NCBI RefSeq assembly: GCF_000739635.1
Contig: NZ_BATQ01000144.1
Coordinates: forward strand, 1 to 50,255
DNA: 50,255 nucleotides
Reading direction: 5' to 3'
Origin: Verrucomicrobium sp. BvORR034
Lineage (GTDB): Bacteria > Verrucomicrobiota > Verrucomicrobiia > Verrucomicrobiales > Verrucomicrobiaceae
The notes under the pieces were generated by a model. It ran no database searches. It saw nothing but the letters and a program-made list of their open reading frames with translations, and was not told the origin of the DNA. Positions 48,810 to 50,255 of the stretch are shown in pieces (within the stretch, counting starts at the first letter, position 1; every line of letters starts with the position of its first letter). A program made the position numbers and the translations under genes.

Positions 48810-49331
48810 TTAAAGCTTCGCTTCCAGTGCCTGAGCTTCTTCGAGGTGCGACTTCAACGTCGGGAGGGTTTTGTCCACCCAGGCTTTCAGCTCACCATCC
48901 TTGGAGTCTGCGGAGGCATTCTCAAAGTTCTTGATGGATTTTTTGTGGCTCGAGATCAAGCCCTGGAGGAACTCCTTGTCGAAGTTCTTGCCGCTTTGTT
49001 TCTCCAAGCCCTGCACCTTGTCTGAGGCATCTGCCGGGGCGGCAGCAGAGAGCTGTACACCCTTTTTCTCGGCGAAAGATGTCAACTCGTTGTTCACGGC
49101 GGTGTGATGTTTGATCAGCGTCTCGGCGAAGGCCTTCACATCGGCATGTTCCGCCTTCTTCACGCCCAATTCGGCAACCTTCACTTCGCTCATACCGCTC
49201 TGCGCGGCAGTCTTCACGAATTTCTGGTCAGCAGCGTTCAGCGCGCTCTTCTCGTCGGCAGAAGCCGTGGCGAGCATGGCAAAGCCGGCAAGCATAGCTG
49301 CGGCGATAGTAGGTAGGGTCAGTGTTTTCAT
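48810..49331 (-). CDS. DUF4142 periplasmic protein
   Basis: A 173-residue protein. A signal peptide ends near residue 25 (ATASA). The mature part is helical, with DQKFVKTAAQSGMSEVKVAE near 35, ADVKAFAETLIKHHTAVNNEL near 65, and a C-terminal LKAWVDKTLPTLKSHLEEAQ. These form a four-helix bundle of the DUF4142 family, found in stress-related periplasmic proteins. The ligand, if any, is unknown. Confidence 0.9.
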   Translation of the reverse strand: MKTLTLPTIAAAMLAGFAMLATASADEKSALNAADQKFVKTAAQSGMSEVKVAELGVKKAEHADVKAFAETLIKHHTAVNNELTSFAEKKGVQLSAAAPADASDKVQGLEKQSGKNFDKEFLQGLISSHKKSIKNFENASADSKDGELKAWVDKTLPTLKSHLEEAQALEAKL

Positions 49332-50255
49332 GGGTCAGTCTGTTTTGGTGTTGTTGACGTCATCGACAACACCCGGGGATCGCCCTCTTGCCTCCGCATG
49401 GATGGATCTATCCCACATTTTTTTGAGCGAGGCTTATTGGTTGCCAGCCACAATAGATGCCCCCGCGAACGGAGTCTTTGATCAACTTATATTCGTCAAT
49501 TCCTTTAACCTGATGGCCGGCTCAGGGAAAAGTCCGACGTGTATTCCACCTCCTGCCAGTAGTCTGTCGCTTCCTCAGAATAGCCTGTGCCGGGGAAGTT
49601 TGGGGAGCGCATGCAGTGCGCGACATCGCATTCGCCAGACGTGGGTGTTGATCGCGGTGGGGAGAAGGCGAATGCTGTCGGCTTTCCCACCTGACTGTCC
49701 TCCGCGGAGGTACCCAGAGTTGACTTGTCTAGGACTCGTCCAACACTGGGCTGTGGTAGATATCCCCTTCAGCGTCGATAACTGATTGAAATCGGAGCAG
49801 TGACCTGGGAAGTAGCCTGCTCCAGCGTCCTGCGCGTGGAGGACCAGAGCCTGTCGAAACTTGGTGACATCGGCGAGGAGGCGAAGCTTGCAGACGCTTC
49901 AGCTAGTGCCTGCCAAGGAACCTCGGGGGGACTGACGTGGAGGTGTTGATGGCGCTGGGGAGGAAGCGGATGCTGTGGGCTTTCCCCACCCGACCATTCT
50001 CTACGCAAGGCACCCAACGTTGACTCGCTTAACCGATTACGATCGGAACAGTGTGACAGGGAAATTGGATGCCGGAGGCATCCCAGCCCTTAGCCGGGGG
50101 TTGAGCGTAGCGATACCCCCGGAAAGCAACAACCTCGCGTTCACCCCGGAGGGGTGACAGCCATAGGCGCCTGCAAAGGGACGTCGCTGGCATCCGCTCC
50201 GGGATGCAATTCCTATGCTGATCATCCGGAGGTGTCAGTCGCTACGCTCCTTCAA
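49332..50255. other. Degenerate repeat region at the window edge
   Basis: No gene is supported across 924 bp. A composite sequence occurs twice in direct order: 49638-49695 and 49934-49994 share GACGTGG, GGTGTTGAT and GCGGTGGGGAG-like words. Each is followed by a family-A repeat in reverse (49711-49774 and a truncated one at 50012-50032), and then by an ATCGGAGCAGTGAC-like word. The last 200 bp hold GCCGGGGGTT...ACCCCCGG hairpins like those at 25880-25985. Confidence 0.6.
49711..49774 (-). repeat. Dispersed palindromic repeat, family A, copy 5
   Basis: On the minus strand it reads CTGAAGGGGATATCTACCAC, then AGCCCAGTGTTGGACGAGTC, then AAGTCAACTCTGGGTAC. It matches copies 2 and 4 closely. A truncated sixth copy lies at 50012-50032. 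Confidence 0.78.

Overview
The window looks like a chromosomal segment of a Gram-negative, GC-rich member of the Verrucomicrobiota, probably close to Verrucomicrobium or Prosthecobacter. This placement is an inference from gene content: twin-arginine-exported Gfo/Idh/MocA and sugar-isomerase proteins, a DUF1080 protein, a DUF6799 protein, a TPR-bearing secretin like those of Akkermansia relatives, a tmRNA tag reading ANSNELALAA, and many short dispersed palindromic repeats between genes. I see no transposase, integrase, phage gene, CRISPR array or tRNA.

Layout. 1-4 kb: secreted proteins (a DUF6799 fragment, a CxxCH protein with squalene-cyclase-like repeats) and a TonB-dependent siderophore receptor. 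4.4-6.4 kb: a translationally coupled LytS/LytTR two-component pair. 6.9-10.4 kb: a secreted Ser/Thr-rich protein and a secretin. 10.4-12 kb: a small DUF6232 membrane protein, a repeat-rich stretch and ssrA (tmRNA) with a recognisable promoter. 12-18.4 kb: housekeeping genes, namely a cysteine-free Rrf2 regulator, rarA, the agmatine-to-putrescine pair aguA/aguB, and glycyl-tRNA synthetase. 18.7-21.5 kb: a NosR-like membrane flavoprotein with two FMN-attachment motifs, followed by ApbE, the enzyme that attaches such FMN. 21.5-30 kb: small accessory genes (DUF4279, SRPBCC, LysR with a divergent NAD(P)-binding protein, VOC, and an ArsR-SRPBCC-DUF899-membrane protein series). 30.4-35.9 kb: DUF2164, a zinc ribbon protein, two TAT-exported sugar-metabolism proteins, a small possible DNA-binding protein with palindromes upstream, an SLBB lipoprotein, DoxX and ruvC. 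36.1-40.9 kb: eboE divergent from a circularly permuted ATP-grasp / alpha-E / transglutaminase operon. 41-50 kb: DUF1080, a divergent LysM / amidase cell-wall pair, an amino-acid ABC permease and ATPase, creatininase family, VOC, SDR and DUF4142 proteins, then about 0.9 kb of degenerate repeats.

The gene sets that most clearly work together are the flavoprotein with ApbE (covalent flavinylation and electron transfer at the membrane), the ATP-grasp/alpha-E/transglutaminase operon (predicted peptide or amide-bond chemistry), AguA with AguB (putrescine synthesis), the LytS/LytTR pair, and LysM with amidase (peptidoglycan). The most unusual non-coding content is the set of dispersed repeats. At least ten sequence types recur in the intergenic spaces, often as inverted pairs, and one type has six copies here.
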